Shown: positions 8,538 through 16,365 of the stretch, in pieces
Layout of the letters: each line of letters starts with the position of its first letter
Position numbering within the stretch: the first letter of the stretch is position 1
DNA from: an uncultured Oscillospiraceae bacterium
Lineage (GTDB): Bacteria > Bacillota > Clostridia > Oscillospirales > Acutalibacteraceae
DNA: 47,615 nt
NCBI GenBank assembly: GCA_900541565.1
Contig: UQKB01000014.1
Location: 1 to 47,615 of the forward strand
Direction of reading: 5' to 3'
Made by a program: the position numbers and the translations under genes
Notes under the pieces: generated by a model
Seen by the model: the letters and a program-made list of their open reading frames with translations, nothing else
What the model was told of the DNA's origin: nothing
The model's database searches: none

Positions 8538-9494
8538 ATGAAAACGGTTGATATAGTTGTTCCCTGCTATAATGAGGAAGAAGGGCTTGAGGTTTTCCTG
8601 TCGGAAACTTCAAAGGTCGTGGACGGGATTTTTGGATATGCTTTTACGTTTATTTTGGTGGATGACGGAAGCCGCGACGGAACCTTTTCAAAAATGAAGC
8701 TGCTTGCAGAACAAAGGCCAAATGTAAAATATCTTTCTTTTTCACGCAATTTTGGGAAAGAAGCGGCCATGTATGCCGGACTGAAATATGCAAGCGGGGA
8801 TTATGTGATTGTAATGGACGCAGATTTACAACACCCGCCTAAAATGATCCCGGACATGATTCAGGGTATGGAAGAGGGGTATGACTGCTGTGCAGCCAGA
8901 AGGACCTCCCGGGAAGGGGAGTCAAAAATCAGAAGCTTTTTTTCCAAAAATTTTTATAGGTTCAGCAATAAGATAACCGACGTAAAAATGCCATACGGCG
9001 CGGTGGACTTTCGCATTATGTCCAGGCGAATGGTCGATGCGGTGCTAAAGCTTTCAGAGGTGCAGCGGTTTTCCAAGGGGATTTTCAGCTGGGTCGGCTA
9101 TGAGACAAAATGGCTGCCTTATGAAAATATAGAGCGGGCGATCGGAAAAACAAAATGGAGCTTTTGGGGTCTGTTTAAATACGCCATTGACGGGATCACC
9201 GCGTTTTCTGTTGCGCCTCTGCGGATTATTGCAGGCATGGGCATATTGATCTCTTTAATTGCGTTGATCTATATTATTATAACGCTCATTAAAACGCTTG
9301 TAACGGGGATAGACGTTCCGGGCTATGCAACAAGTATTTGCATTACGCTGTTTATGGGCGGGATCATTGAATTTTCTGTCGGTATTTTGGGAGAATATAT
9401 CGGGCGTATTTATATGGAAAGCAAGAAGCGGCCGATCTTCCTGCTGAAAAGCACCAATATAGAAAAAAAAGAAAACGACAGCACTGAGGAATAA
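8538..9494 (+). CDS. csbB: CsbB/GtrB-type polyprenyl-phosphate glycosyltransferase (GT2)
   Basis: A 318-residue membrane-bound family 2 glycosyltransferase. The N-terminal catalytic domain has VVPCYNEEEGL (8-18), VDDGSRDGT (41-49) and DADLQHPP (94-101, nucleotide-sugar/metal binding). Two C-terminal transmembrane helices lie at about 230-255 and 265-290. Such enzymes move a sugar from a nucleotide donor to undecaprenyl phosphate at the inner face of the membrane; the product is then flipped and used by a GT-C enzyme. The GtrA-family gene starts 18 bp downstream and a YfhO-type gene is divergent upstream, matching the partners of B. subtilis CsbB. The sugar cannot be read from the sequence. 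Confidence 0.85.
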   Translation: MKTVDIVVPCYNEEEGLEVFLSETSKVVDGIFGYAFTFILVDDGSRDGTFSKMKLLAEQRPNVKYLSFSRNFGKEAAMYAGLKYASGDYVIVMDADLQHPPKMIPDMIQGMEEGYDCCAARRTSREGESKIRSFFSKNFYRFSNKITDVKMPYGAVDFRIMSRRMVDAVLKLSEVQRFSKGIFSWVGYETKWLPYENIERAIGKTKWSFWGLFKYAIDGITAFSVAPLRIIAGMGILISLIALIYIIITLIKTLVTGIDVPGYATSICITLFMGGIIEFSVGILGEYIGRIYMESKKRPIFLLKSTNIEKKENDSTEE

Positions 9495-9512
9495 CAGGAG
9501 AAAACAGGAATT

Positions 9513-10082
9513 ATGCAGTTTTTGAAAACGTTTTTTGACAAAAAGTTTTTAAAATTTGTTCTGGTCGGGATAATTAATACCCTGGTAGGATATGGAATCA
9601 TGCTCGGCTACTATAATATAGCAACGTCGCTTGGCTGGTTTGACAGCAATACCAACTATTGGGTGGGATCTGCTGCAAATTATGTGCTTACCAGCATTTT
9701 AAGCTACTTTTTAAACAAATATTTTACGTTCCAGAACAAAGAAAGCAACAAAAAAACCGTGATACGGTTTGTTATCAATATTGCCGTATGCTATCTGCTG
9801 GCATACGGGATTGCAAAGCCCCTGGTCGACTGGATTGCGCAAAACTGGCTGGCCGGCGCTGTAACGGCTGTAGCGCAATGGCTTGGGACGATGTCGTTTT
9901 TTGCAGAAAAAACAGCGGCGCAGCTGGTTAAAATGGTAACCGACAATATTTCCATGCTGGCGGGCTCTGTTTTCTTTGTGATGTTTAATTATGTGGGGCA
10001 GCGGTTTTTTGCGTTTAAGACAAAAGAAGACGGCAGGGAGAAGCCGGAACAACAACCGGAGCAACAACAGAAAAAGCAGTAA
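9513..10082 (+). CDS. gtcA: GtrA/GtcA-family membrane protein, putative lipid-linked sugar flippase
   Basis: A 189-residue protein with four predicted membrane helices at about 15-35, 48-70, 79-98 and 146-168, ending in a Gln/Glu/Lys-rich cytoplasmic tail. The first helix (FVLVGIINTLVGYGIM) and LSYFLNKYFTF are typical of the GtrA family, thought to flip polyprenyl-phosphate-linked sugars. The loop between helices 3 and 4 is about 45 residues, so the protein is longer than the usual 120-150. It follows csbB by 18 bp and is almost certainly co-transcribed and functionally paired with it. Confidence 0.8.
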   Translation: MQFLKTFFDKKFLKFVLVGIINTLVGYGIMLGYYNIATSLGWFDSNTNYWVGSAANYVLTSILSYFLNKYFTFQNKESNKKTVIRFVINIAVCYLLAYGIAKPLVDWIAQNWLAGAVTAVAQWLGTMSFFAEKTAAQLVKMVTDNISMLAGSVFFVMFNYVGQRFFAFKTKEDGREKPEQQPEQQQKKQ

Positions 10083-10128
10083 ACAGAAAAGGAAAAGAAC
10101 CCGGCCGATAAAGGGCGGTGTTCATAAG

Positions 10129-10168
10129 ACAGTAACAGACACCGCAGCTCTGCGGTGTCTGTTACTGT
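10129..10168. repeat. near-perfect 40-nt inverted repeat after gtcA
   Basis: The 18-nt arm ACAGTAACAGACACCGCA (10129-10146) is fully complementary to 10151-10168, with a possible further G-C pair and only a 2-4 nt centre. No T-run follows on either strand, so it is not a standard intrinsic terminator. It may still stop transcription, stabilise the csbB-gtcA mRNA end or mark a mobile element edge. Confidence 0.7.
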
Positions 10169-10243
10169 AGATTATCCCGTTATGTGGTAATATGGAACCG
10201 AACAGACCTGCAAATCGGAAGTTTATGAGGAGAGTAAAGGAAA

Positions 10244-10696
10244 ATGAATAATTTTGACTATATCACATTGAGAGAAAGAGCTGAATTAAAAAGCTGTGCG
10301 GCGGAATGGTTCCATTGTAAATGGGGCGTTCCAACGGAAGCCTATCTGGAATGTATGGAGGCTTATCTGAAAAAAGAAACGGAGTACGGTTGGTATCTCT
10401 GCATGAACGGTGACAAAATTGTCGGCGGTATGGGCGTAATCGAAAATGACTTCCATGACAGGAAAGACCTTACCCCGAATGTCTGCGCAGTCTATACAGA
10501 AAAAGACTATCGCTGCAAAGGAATCGCAGGTCATCTGCTGAATATGGTCGTAGAGGATATGAAATCCAAAGGCATTACTCCTGTTTATTTGGTAACGGAT
10601 CATACCGGATTCTATGAACGATACGGCTGGGAGTTTTTGTGCATGGTACAGGGCGATGGCGAACCCAATATGACCAGAATGTATATCCACCGATAA
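10244..10696 (+). CDS. GNAT-family N-acetyltransferase
   Basis: A 150-residue cytoplasmic acetyl-CoA-dependent acyltransferase. The acetyl-CoA-binding motif A is seen in CAVYTEKDYRCKGIAGHLL, where RCKGIA matches the R/Q-x-x-G-x-G/A loop. The C-terminal DHTGFYERYGWEFL is the standard GNAT beta6-beta7 segment. The substrate is unknown (amine, peptide or antibiotic are all possible). GAGGAGAGTAAAGG precedes the ATG, and a possible extended -10 TGGTAATAT lies at 10185-10193. The gene sits alone between unusual inverted repeats, which suggests a cargo gene in an accessory patch. Confidence 0.8.
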   Translation: MNNFDYITLRERAELKSCAAEWFHCKWGVPTEAYLECMEAYLKKETEYGWYLCMNGDKIVGGMGVIENDFHDRKDLTPNVCAVYTEKDYRCKGIAGHLLNMVVEDMKSKGITPVYLVTDHTGFYERYGWEFLCMVQGDGEPNMTRMYIHR

Positions 10697-10724
10697 ATTC
10701 CATTTTTTCAGGCAGCTGCTAAGG

Positions 10725-10759
10725 GCGCACTTCTATACGGGGTAACCCCGCATGTGCGC
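10725..10759. repeat. nested inverted repeat
   Basis: Outer arms GCGCAC (10725-10730) and GTGCGC (10754-10759) enclose the inner hairpin CGGGG-TAA-CCCCG (10738-10750). It resembles hairpins I associate, from memory, with transfer regions of clostridial conjugative elements; that link is not proven here. No T-run follows. Confidence 0.5.
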
Positions 10760-10775
10760 TCTGCAAGACTGAACA

Positions 10776-10805
10776 CCCCGGACACCTGCGTTGAACGGTC
10801 CGGGG
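10776..10805. repeat. inverted repeat, 8-bp GC-rich arms
   Basis: CCCCGGAC (10776-10783) pairs with GTCCGGGG (10798-10805) across a 14-nt loop. It lies 17 bp after the previous nested repeat, in a gene-free stretch of about 280 bp between the GNAT gene and the dockerin gene. I see no ORF with support here. Confidence 0.5.
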
Positions 10806-10874
10806 CGCTTTGCGTCGCTGCGTTCCGGACAAGGGACTGCATCCCTCACGCCGCTTGGCGGCTATCCTCTTAAC

Positions 10875-10909
10875 GCAAAAGGCGTGACCACGAGAGTCAC
10901 GCCTTTTGC
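10875..10909. terminator. terminator downstream of the dockerin gene
   Basis: A 14-bp perfect stem GCAAAAGGCGTGAC with its complement at 10896-10909 and a 7-nt loop; TATTTTAC follows on plus. It lies about 70 nt past the stop of the minus-strand dockerin gene and can also end readthrough from the plus-strand GNAT gene. Confidence 0.65.
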
Positions 10910-10977
10910 ATATTTTACTGTCTTACGAGCGCCCCGCTAAAAGCCGGGTTCTTTTTGACAGGTATCGTATTTTGCGA

Positions 10978-11973
10978 TCAAAGCAAGCCTGTAAGGTCGT
11001 CGGGGTCGGTATCTTCTATGTCTTCCGGGTTTTCAGCAGGAAAGCGGTCGATGCTGTGCGCAATGTATTTTTGTACAAGCAGCACGTCAGCTGTGGTAAT
11101 GCTGCCATCTCCGTTGACGTCGCCATACTGCTCCTGCGCAGCAGAAAACTGCTCGACGCGCGCAATCCTTTTTTGCAGAGAAAGCGTGTCGGAGACCGTT
11201 ACCGCGCCGTTGCCGTCTACATCGCCATACATGGTGGGGACAGGTCTTTCCTGCATGGAAAGAATGGAAAGCAGCAGGGAGGAAAATGCAAGGTCGATGT
11301 CTTCCGGGGTGGCAAGGTCGTCGTTATATACACCCTGTGCCTGCGCGTAGGCTTCTGAAAAAAATGTATAGGAGTCTGTGGTGTAGCGGGTGGGGTCCAT
11401 ATAAACTTCTGCCTTTTTCAAGAGCGTCCCTAGATCCTCTTTTGTTACCGTGATTTCTCCTGCTGTATTTGATACTTCCGTAATGTTTGCAAGCAGGGCA
11501 AAAAAATCTTCTTCTGTGACCGTTTCCTGCGCAAGAACGGTATCGCACAATGCAAGGACCGTATGCATTGCCTCCAGCGCGCTGTCTGAAAGTGTATAGG
11601 ATATAAGATCCAGCATATTGATATACTGCGCTTTAACCTGTGCGGTCATGGAGCGGTATACAGGGGATTCCATAGCGGCGATCAACTGGCCGCAAGCAAG
11701 CAACTGATCGTCCTCTGTAGCAGATGCATCTTGCGCCACCTCTTTTGCGTCGGCAAGCGTTTGTGTAAGCGTTTGCCGCTCTGCATCTGTCAGGACATAG
11801 GTATCTGTTGTAAGAATGGTGTCTGCCTGTGCGATCAGTTCAGAAAGAATTTCTGCTGGTTCTGACTGCCCGGTTGAATCTTCTGCGGCTGATACAGAAA
11901 AAGGAAAGCAGCAGGCAGTCAGCAGCAAGAGCACCGTAAGCAAAATACTTAAAGGCTTTTTGTACTTGTGCAT
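10978..11973 (-). CDS. secreted protein with C-terminal type I dockerin
   Basis: A 331-residue exported protein. The signal peptide is about residues 1-30 (KPLSILLTVLLLLT...FSVSAAED). Residues 35-245 are mostly helical and contain a FIVAR-like segment (AYAQAQGVYNDDLAT). The dockerin at about 248-312 has two calcium-binding repeats, DVDGNGAVTVSD and DVNGDGSITTAD, each with the F-hand-type DxDxDG pattern and a following helix. A short acidic tail ends the protein. Dockerins dock onto cohesins of cellulosome-like scaffolds or other surface proteins; no cohesin is in this window. No catalytic domain is recognised. ATG 11973 is chosen for its GGAGG site 7 nt upstream and the signal peptide; the longer frame starting at 12024 overlaps the promoter. 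Confidence 0.8.
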   Translation of the reverse strand: MHKYKKPLSILLTVLLLLTACCFPFSVSAAEDSTGQSEPAEILSELIAQADTILTTDTYVLTDAERQTLTQTLADAKEVAQDASATEDDQLLACGQLIAAMESPVYRSMTAQVKAQYINMLDLISYTLSDSALEAMHTVLALCDTVLAQETVTEEDFFALLANITEVSNTAGEITVTKEDLGTLLKKAEVYMDPTRYTTDSYTFFSEAYAQAQGVYNDDLATPEDIDLAFSSLLLSILSMQERPVPTMYGDVDGNGAVTVSDTLSLQKRIARVEQFSAAQEQYGDVNGDGSITTADVLLVQKYIAHSIDRFPAENPEDIEDTDPDDLTGLL

Positions 11974-12025
11974 ATTTATGTTCCTCCAAATAAAATGATG
12001 TCGGGCGCTGAAAGCGGCCCACATA

Positions 12026-12054
12026 ACTATAGCGCATGTCCGACAGATTTACAA
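12026..12054 (-). promoter_or_regulatory. sigma-A-type promoter for the dockerin gene
   Basis: On minus: TTGTAA (12054-12049), 17-bp spacer, TATAGT (12031-12026). The start would be near 12019, leaving a ~45-nt leader before ATG 11973. Confidence 0.6.
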
Positions 12055-12130
12055 ATGAAAAATTCGTAACCATTTATGCCGCCGGGGACGGATCTGGCCG
12101 AAAGCGCATAAAGAAGGAAGAAAAAATGCT

Positions 12131-12343
12131 TTAATACCGCCTTTCAGGGTTGTCTGTCTTGCCGCATATATAGGGGATGCTTACGTCATAAAATAAAGAA
12201 AGCTGTAACAGGACGACAAAAGTCGGTTCTTTTTTTCCGCTTTCATATTTTTTGTATTTACGCAGGTTAATACGCAGATAAGACGTAAGACCTTCCTGTG
12301 AAAGGCCTGCCTTTTCGCGCAGCTCCTTCATCCTTGGGTACAT
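12131..12343 (-). CDS. small XRE-family (Cro/C1-type) DNA-binding protein
   Basis: A 70-residue protein made almost entirely of a five-helix HTH domain. The first helices read MKELREKAGLSQEGLTSYL, followed by the recognition helix (RINLRKYKKYESG) and the usual KKEPTFVVLLQLSLFYDVSIPYIC dimer/C-terminal part. AAGGAGT lies 7 nt before the ATG. It is upstream of the dockerin gene on the same strand, but that gene has its own promoter. An inverted pair of TTTTTTGGACA sequences flanks its upstream region and could be its operator. The target genes are unknown. Confidence 0.8.
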   Translation of the reverse strand: MYPRMKELREKAGLSQEGLTSYLRINLRKYKKYESGKKEPTFVVLLQLSLFYDVSIPYICGKTDNPERRY

Positions 12344-12361
12344 AAAAACAACTCCTTTTCA

Positions 12362-12563
12362 TTTTTTGGACAATCTGCAACAAAAAACAATTATGTATTA
12401 TTTTATAAAAAATAGCTGTATTTGTCTATAGAAATACTGCATATAATTATAATGAATATTTTTAGCATAATAGAAAATTAATATAAAGTTAAAAAAGTTA
12501 TAGATCAAAACACAACAAAAATCGACAAAATAAAACAAAAGATTGAAAAGACTGTCCAAAAAA
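12362..12563. repeat. widely spaced inverted repeat flanking an AT-rich segment upstream of the XRE gene
   Basis: TTTTTTGGACA (12362-12372) and its exact complement TGTCCAAAAAA (12553-12563) bracket about 180 bp of very AT-rich, apparently non-coding DNA. With a 1-nt gap the match extends to TTTTC on the outer side and to TC after one mismatch on the inner side. The gene-free stretch 12344-12679 otherwise holds only the XRE promoter and the nifJ terminator. Confidence 0.5.
12400..12428 (-). promoter_or_regulatory. promoter for the XRE gene
   Basis: On minus: TAGACA (12428-12423), 17-bp spacer, TAAAAT (12405-12400). It lies inside the segment bounded by the inverted TTTTTTGGACA copies. Confidence 0.45.
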
Positions 12564-12610
12564 GAAAACGGGCAAAAAGACAGCGTGTACAAAGCTTGTG
12601 TAAAAAAATA

Positions 12611-12649
12611 GACCGCAGGGGCAGCGCCATAACGCTAACCTCTGCGGTC
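12611..12649 (-). terminator. nifJ terminator
   Basis: GACCGCAG (12611-12618) pairs with CTGCGGTC (12642-12649), with an inner AGCG/CGCT hairpin. On minus it is followed by TATTTTTTTA. It lies about 30 nt beyond the nifJ stop codon. Confidence 0.8.
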
Positions 12650-12679
12650 CTGCTGTTTAAACGACGATAAACGGAAAAA

Positions 12680-15600
12680 TTATTCCGCGCTGTCTAACTC
12701 TGCAAGCCTCTTTAAATGCTGGTATTTCTTTGCAGCGCCTTCTTCGGCTTGCGCAAAGAGCTTTTCGGCTCTTTCGGGGAAAGCGCGTGTAAGAGAATTG
12801 TAACGGACTTCGCCCATGATAAAGTCGCGATAGCTTGCCGTAGGTGCCTTGCTGTCAAGCATAAAGGGGTTTTTACCCTGGTCTGCAAGCCGCGGGTCAA
12901 AGCGGAAGCAGTTCCAGTAGCCTGCGGCCACCGCCTTTTTCTCTTCCGCCTGAGCAATGCTCATACCGCCCTTGATGCCGTGGTTGATGCACGGTGCATA
13001 AGCAATGATAATGGACGGGCCGTTGTAGCTTTCTGCTTCTACAAACGCCTTAATGCACTGGTTATAGTCTGCACCCATTGCAACCTGCGCTACGTATACA
13101 TAACCATAGCTCATGGCAATTGCGGCAAGGTCCTTTTTCTTTGTGCCCTTACCGGTTGCGGCAAACTGTGCAACGGAGCCTACAGGCGTTGCCTTGGATG
13201 CCTGACCGCCGGTGTTGGAGTAAACCTCTGTGTCAAATACCAGAATGTTTACATTTTCGCCCGAAGCGATCACGTGGTCAAGACCGCCAAAGCCAATATC
13301 ATACGCCCAGCCGTCACCGCCGAGAATCCAGATGGATTTCTTTGCAAGGCAGTCTTTGTCCGCAAGGGCCTTCTTTGCCAGCTGGCCTGCTTCGCAGGAG
13401 CAGGTAGCAAGGTCTTCCAACTTTTGGATCAGTGCATCCGCAGCCGCTCTGTTGGCGCCGCTGTCGGCTGTGGTATCCAGATAATTTTTGCAGGCTTCCT
13501 GCACGTCTGCTTTATCTGTAAGTTCCGCTATTTTTTCTATATATTCTGCAAGCCTTGCGCGGATTGCATTCTGGCCAAGGGCCATGCCAAAGCCAAATTC
13601 TGCGTTATCTTCAAACAGAGAGTTTGCCCACGCCGGGCCGTAGCCCTTCTTGTTGACGGTGTACGGCGTTGCCGGTGCGCTGCCGCCCCAGATGGACGAA
13701 CAGCCGGTCGCATTTGCAATAAACATTCTGTCGCCAAACAGCTGTGTTGCAAGCTTTGCATAGGGTGTTTCGCCGCAGCCGGCGCATGCGCCGGAAAATT
13801 CGAGCAATGGCTGCTTGAACTGGCTGCCCTTGACGGTTGTTTCTTTAAACTTTTCTGTTACAGCCGGCTTGGGATCCAGTGCAAAGCCATAATCAAAGAC
13901 CTTCTGGCCGGCGCGCTGTGTGTCAATGGGCTTCATGATAAGCGCCTTTTGTCCCTTCTTGCCCGGACATACCTGTGCGCATGACCCACAGCCGGTGCAG
14001 TCAAGCGTAGAAACCGTCATGGTAAACGTATAATCGGGCATACCCGTCATGGGGACGCTCTTGGTGCCTTCCGGTGCGTTTTTCAGTTCGTCGGCCGTCA
14101 TAACGGCGGGACGAATAACAGCGTGCGGGCATACGTAAGAGCAGAAGTTACACTGGATGCAGTTTTCGGGCTGCCATTCGGGAACGTCTACTGCAATGCC
14201 TCTTTTTTCATAAGCGGAGGAGCCCTGCGGAGCCGTACCGTCGATATGCTTGGAAAACGCAGATACAGGCAGCTGGTTGCCTTTGTACGCGTTGACGGGG
14301 TTGAGGATGGTGTTTACATAATCGACAACCTCTTCCCTTCCCTGGGTAACAACATGCGCCTGCATATCGTCCGGGCAGTCTGCCCAGGAGGCCGGGACGT
14401 CAACCTGTTTAACGTCTGTCATACCGCGCTCAATGGCTTTATGGTTCATGTCGACAATTGCCTGTCCCTTTTTGCTGTAGGACTTTGTGGCCGCATCCTT
14501 CATAAACTGGACGGCGTCCTCTGCGGGGATAACGTTTGCAATCTTAAAGAAAGCAGACTGCAAGATAGTGTTGATCCTTCCGCCCAGGCCAATTTCCTTA
14601 CCGATAGCGATACCGTCGATCGTATAGAAATGAATCTTTTTCTGGGCGATCAGCCTTTTCATTTTTCCGGGCAGGCGGCGGTCAAGCTCATCTACATCCC
14701 AGGCGCAGTTGAGCAGGAAGCTGCCGCCCTCTTTGAGGTCATCCACCATATCGTACTTGTCCACATAAGAGGGGTTATGGCAGGCGACAAAGTCGGCCTT
14801 GCTGATGTAATAAGTGGACTTGATTGGCTGGCTGCCGAAACGCAGGTGCGATACAGTCAGGCCGCCGGATTTTTTAGAGTCGTATGCAAAATAACCCTGC
14901 GCGTACATATCTGTATGGTCGCCGATAATTTTAATGGAGTTTTTATTGGCACCGACGGTTCCGTCTGCGCCAAGGCCCCAAAACTTACAGGATTTGGTGC
15001 AGGCGGGCGTTGTGTCTGGGTTTTCCACTACGTCGAGGGAAAGGTTTGTAACGTCGTCCACAATACCGATGGTAAAGCGCTTTTTCGGGGTCGCGCTTTC
15101 CATATTGCGGTAAACCGCAACAATATCGCCGGGGGTCGTATCTTTTGAACCGAGCCCATAACGGCCGGTGTATACGGAAACATTTGCAAAGGCAGAGCCG
15201 TTGATTGCCGCCAGAACATCCAGATACAGCGGCTCGCCAATAGAGCCGGGCTCCTTTGTTCTGTCCAAAACAGAGATTGCCTTTACAGTTTTGGGAAGCT
15301 CACGCAGCATATAATCTGCGACAAAAGGCCTGTACAGTCTTACCTTTAAAAGGCCGACCTTGTCACCCGCGGCGTTGAGGTAATCGACCACCTCTTCCGC
15401 GCAGTCGCAAACCGAGCCCATTGCGACAATGATTCTTTCTGCGTCGGGCGCGCCGTAATAGTTAAACGGCTTGTAGTCCGTACCGCATTTTTCATTGACC
15501 TTGTTCATATATTCCACAACAACCTCAGGGATTGCGTCGTAATAAACATTGCAGGCTTCACGGGCCTGGAAGAAAATGTCGTCGTTTTGCGCTGTGCCGC

Positions 15601-16246
15601 GGATCACAGGATGTTCCGGGTTCAGGCTGCGGCGACGGAAGGCATCGACTGCATCCCAGTCGAGCATTTCGCCCAGATCTTCGTAATCCCAGGTTTCAAT
15701 TTTCTGTATTTCATGGGATGTGCGGAAGCCGTCGAAAAAGTGGAGAAACGGAACCCTGCCCTTGATAGCGGAAAGATGTGCTACGGCTGCAAGGTCCATG
15801 ACCTCCTGCGGGCTGTTGGAGCAGAGCATGGCATACCCGGTCTGGCGGCAGGCGTAAATATCGGAATGATCGCCAAAGATAGACAAAGCATGGCTTGTCA
15901 GCGCGCGGGCAGATACGTGGATAACGCTCGGCAAAAGCTCGCCGGCCATTTTGTACATGTTGGGGATCATCAGCAAAAGACCCTGGGAAGCGGTATATGT
16001 GGTTGTCAGCGCACCGGCTGCAAGCGAACCGTGTACGGCACCGGCAGCGCCGCCTTCAGATTGCATTTCGGTAACCTTGACTTCCCTGCCGAAAAGGTTT
16101 TTGCGCCCTGCAGCAGAATATTTGTCTGTTTCATCAGCCATGACCGATGAAGGGGTAATCGGATAGATCGCCGCGACATCGGTAAACGCATAAGATGTAT
16201 GCGCCGCCGCAGTGTTGCCATCCATGGTTTTCATTTTTCTGGACAT
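12680..16246 (-). CDS. nifJ: pyruvate:ferredoxin (flavodoxin) oxidoreductase, single chain
   Basis: A 1188-residue enzyme, full length for the family, converting pyruvate and CoA to acetyl-CoA and CO2 while reducing ferredoxin. It begins with the pyruvate-binding domain (TAAAHTSYAFTDVAAIYPIT). A 2[4Fe-4S] ferredoxin domain lies at about 690-760 (CIQCNFCSYVCPH, CTGCGSCAQVCPG). The C-terminal thiamine diphosphate domain carries the proximal-cluster cysteines in GACAGCGETPY and NATGCSS, and the TPP/Mg segment GDGWAYDIGFGGLDH with FDTEVYSNTGGQ. AAGGAGG lies just before the ATG. It is monocistronic, with its own promoter and terminator. It is a marker of fermentative anaerobic metabolism. The long plus-strand frames across it are mirror ORFs. 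Confidence 0.97.
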   Translation of the reverse strand: MSRKMKTMDGNTAAAHTSYAFTDVAAIYPITPSSVMADETDKYSAAGRKNLFGREVKVTEMQSEGGAAGAVHGSLAAGALTTTYTASQGLLLMIPNMYKMAGELLPSVIHVSARALTSHALSIFGDHSDIYACRQTGYAMLCSNSPQEVMDLAAVAHLSAIKGRVPFLHFFDGFRTSHEIQKIETWDYEDLGEMLDWDAVDAFRRRSLNPEHPVIRGTAQNDDIFFQAREACNVYYDAIPEVVVEYMNKVNEKCGTDYKPFNYYGAPDAERIIVAMGSVCDCAEEVVDYLNAAGDKVGLLKVRLYRPFVADYMLRELPKTVKAISVLDRTKEPGSIGEPLYLDVLAAINGSAFANVSVYTGRYGLGSKDTTPGDIVAVYRNMESATPKKRFTIGIVDDVTNLSLDVVENPDTTPACTKSCKFWGLGADGTVGANKNSIKIIGDHTDMYAQGYFAYDSKKSGGLTVSHLRFGSQPIKSTYYISKADFVACHNPSYVDKYDMVDDLKEGGSFLLNCAWDVDELDRRLPGKMKRLIAQKKIHFYTIDGIAIGKEIGLGGRINTILQSAFFKIANVIPAEDAVQFMKDAATKSYSKKGQAIVDMNHKAIERGMTDVKQVDVPASWADCPDDMQAHVVTQGREEVVDYVNTILNPVNAYKGNQLPVSAFSKHIDGTAPQGSSAYEKRGIAVDVPEWQPENCIQCNFCSYVCPHAVIRPAVMTADELKNAPEGTKSVPMTGMPDYTFTMTVSTLDCTGCGSCAQVCPGKKGQKALIMKPIDTQRAGQKVFDYGFALDPKPAVTEKFKETTVKGSQFKQPLLEFSGACAGCGETPYAKLATQLFGDRMFIANATGCSSIWGGSAPATPYTVNKKGYGPAWANSLFEDNAEFGFGMALGQNAIRARLAEYIEKIAELTDKADVQEACKNYLDTTADSGANRAAADALIQKLEDLATCSCEAGQLAKKALADKDCLAKKSIWILGGDGWAYDIGFGGLDHVIASGENVNILVFDTEVYSNTGGQASKATPVGSVAQFAATGKGTKKKDLAAIAMSYGYVYVAQVAMGADYNQCIKAFVEAESYNGPSIIIAYAPCINHGIKGGMSIAQAEEKKAVAAGYWNCFRFDPRLADQGKNPFMLDSKAPTASYRDFIMGEVRYNSLTRAFPERAEKLFAQAEEGAAKKYQHLKRLAELDSAE

Positions 16247-16309
16247 TGGACTGTTCCTCCTTAAAATACTTGGGCAATACAGCGCAAGTATCGTATGAAT
16301 AGTTTGGAC

Positions 16310-16329
16310 GGCACATACGCTAATGTGCC
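16310..16329 (-). promoter_or_regulatory. hairpin at the 5' end of the nifJ transcript
   Basis: GGCACAT (16310-16316) pairs perfectly with ATGTGCC (16323-16329), loop of 6. The predicted start is about 16330, so the mRNA would begin with this hairpin, a known way to protect mRNAs from 5'-end decay. Confidence 0.45.
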
Positions 16330-16336
16330 ACCTTGA

Positions 16337-16365
16337 ATTCTATCACGTTTAAAGACGTGTGTAAA
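16337..16365 (-). promoter_or_regulatory. nifJ promoter with palindrome in its spacer
   Basis: On minus: TTTACA (16365-16360), 17-bp spacer, TAGAAT (16342-16337). The spacer carries CACGT-6 nt-ACGTG (about 16344-16359), a candidate operator. The wider gap 16366-16576 is AT-rich, with no ORF or hairpin I can support. Confidence 0.6.

Noticed and set aside
12398..12592. 64-residue Phe/Tyr/Ile-rich minus-strand ORF that could pass for a small membrane protein
   Set aside because: It lies in very AT-rich DNA over the XRE promoter and inverted repeat, has no ribosome site, and its composition is what random AT-rich sequence gives.
12716..13984. 422-residue plus-strand ORF inside nifJ, plus another of 341 residues at 14123-15148
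   Set aside because: Both are exact mirrors of the minus-strand nifJ coding frame, Cys/Arg/Val-rich with no domain or ribosome site.
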